Assembly: GCA_903921665.1 (NCBI GenBank)
Contig: CAIXQT010000266.1
Span: 1-5,157 of the forward strand
DNA length: 5,157 bases
Direction: 5' to 3'
Source: an uncultured Opitutia bacterium
Lineage (GTDB): Bacteria; Verrucomicrobiota; Verrucomicrobiia; Opitutales; UBA953
Part shown: positions 5,140-5,157 of the stretch, piece by piece
How positions within the stretch are numbered: position 1 is the stretch's first letter
Layout: each line of letters opens with the position of its first letter
Notes under the pieces: generated by a model
Seen by the model: the letters and a program-made list of their open reading frames with translations, nothing else
The model's database searches: none
Told to the model about the DNA's origin: nothing
Made by a program: the position numbers and the translations under genes

Positions 5140-5157
5140 CGAGCCCCAGGGCGCGCC

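Larger units (their letters stand above)
4983..5157 (+). ncRNA. ssrA: tmRNA (transfer-messenger RNA), 3' part beyond window
   Basis: tmRNA rescues ribosomes stalled on broken mRNAs: it is charged with alanine, acts first as a tRNA with SmpB, and then serves as template for a degradation tag. The 5' end GGGGGTGTTCCGGATTCGAT (4983-5002) is the standard tRNA-like start, with a seven-base acceptor strand followed by the near-invariant GGATTCGA. Then come a GCATGC segment as in E. coli (5024-5029), pseudoknot PK1, the resume codon, the tag frame, and a helix with the tag stop in its loop. The order matches one-piece tmRNA, not the permuted two-piece form. The family is usually about 350-400 bases, so around half is missing, including PK2-PK4 and the CCA end. 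It is transcribed from the TTGACT/GATAAT promoter, divergent from the permease gene. An open frame running through it is an artefact except for the tag itself. Confidence 0.95.

Overview
The window is GC-rich, compact and almost fully coding. It appears to come from a diderm (two-membrane) bacterium, because three consecutive genes encode lipoproteins with clean lipoboxes and no Asp after the lipidated Cys, and these match envelope families known from Gram-negative bacteria. The start codons lack Shine-Dalgarno motifs and the AroQ protein ends in a Lys/Ala tail. My best guess for the lineage is Verrucomicrobiota, possibly Opitutae, but this rests on overall impression and not on a phylogenetic marker.

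Layout. Positions 2-280 (+) hold the 3' part of aroQ, a type II 3-dehydroquinate dehydratase cut by the left edge. It ends two bases before the stop codon of a leftward gene. From there to 4738 everything is on the minus strand. In transcription order this strand encodes an AEC-family permease (4738-3782), a large TPR-like lipoprotein of the COG3014 type (3733-2351), a small YcfL/DUF1425-like lipoprotein (2354-1923), an LpoB-family lipoprotein (1914-1375) and a DAO-type FAD-dependent oxidoreductase (1323-283). The three lipoprotein genes are tightly coupled, with a 4-base overlap and then an 8-base gap. The permease and the oxidoreductase flank them at gaps of about 50 bases and may or may not share the transcript.

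Positions 4739-4982 form a 244-base spacer between divergent units. It contains two short degenerate tandem repeats (period about 8, then period 7), a small hairpin, and a good sigma70-type promoter that reads right into ssrA. The last 175 bases are the 5' part of tmRNA (ssrA). Its tRNA-like 5' end, pseudoknot PK1, resume codon, 17-residue proteolysis tag and stop codon in the loop of a downstream helix can all be read directly. The 3' half lies beyond the window.

How the genes work together. The clearest functional unit is the COG3014 / YcfL / LpoB lipoprotein trio. In enterobacteria LpoB is an outer-membrane activator of the peptidoglycan synthase PBP1B and ycfL is its neighbour. Finding the same pair with a large TPR-like lipoprotein suggests an envelope complex linked to cell-wall synthesis. 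This LpoB-like protein lacks the long Pro-rich linker of the E. coli protein, so its mechanism may differ. aroQ (shikimate pathway) and ssrA (ribosome rescue) are unrelated neighbours on the opposite strand.
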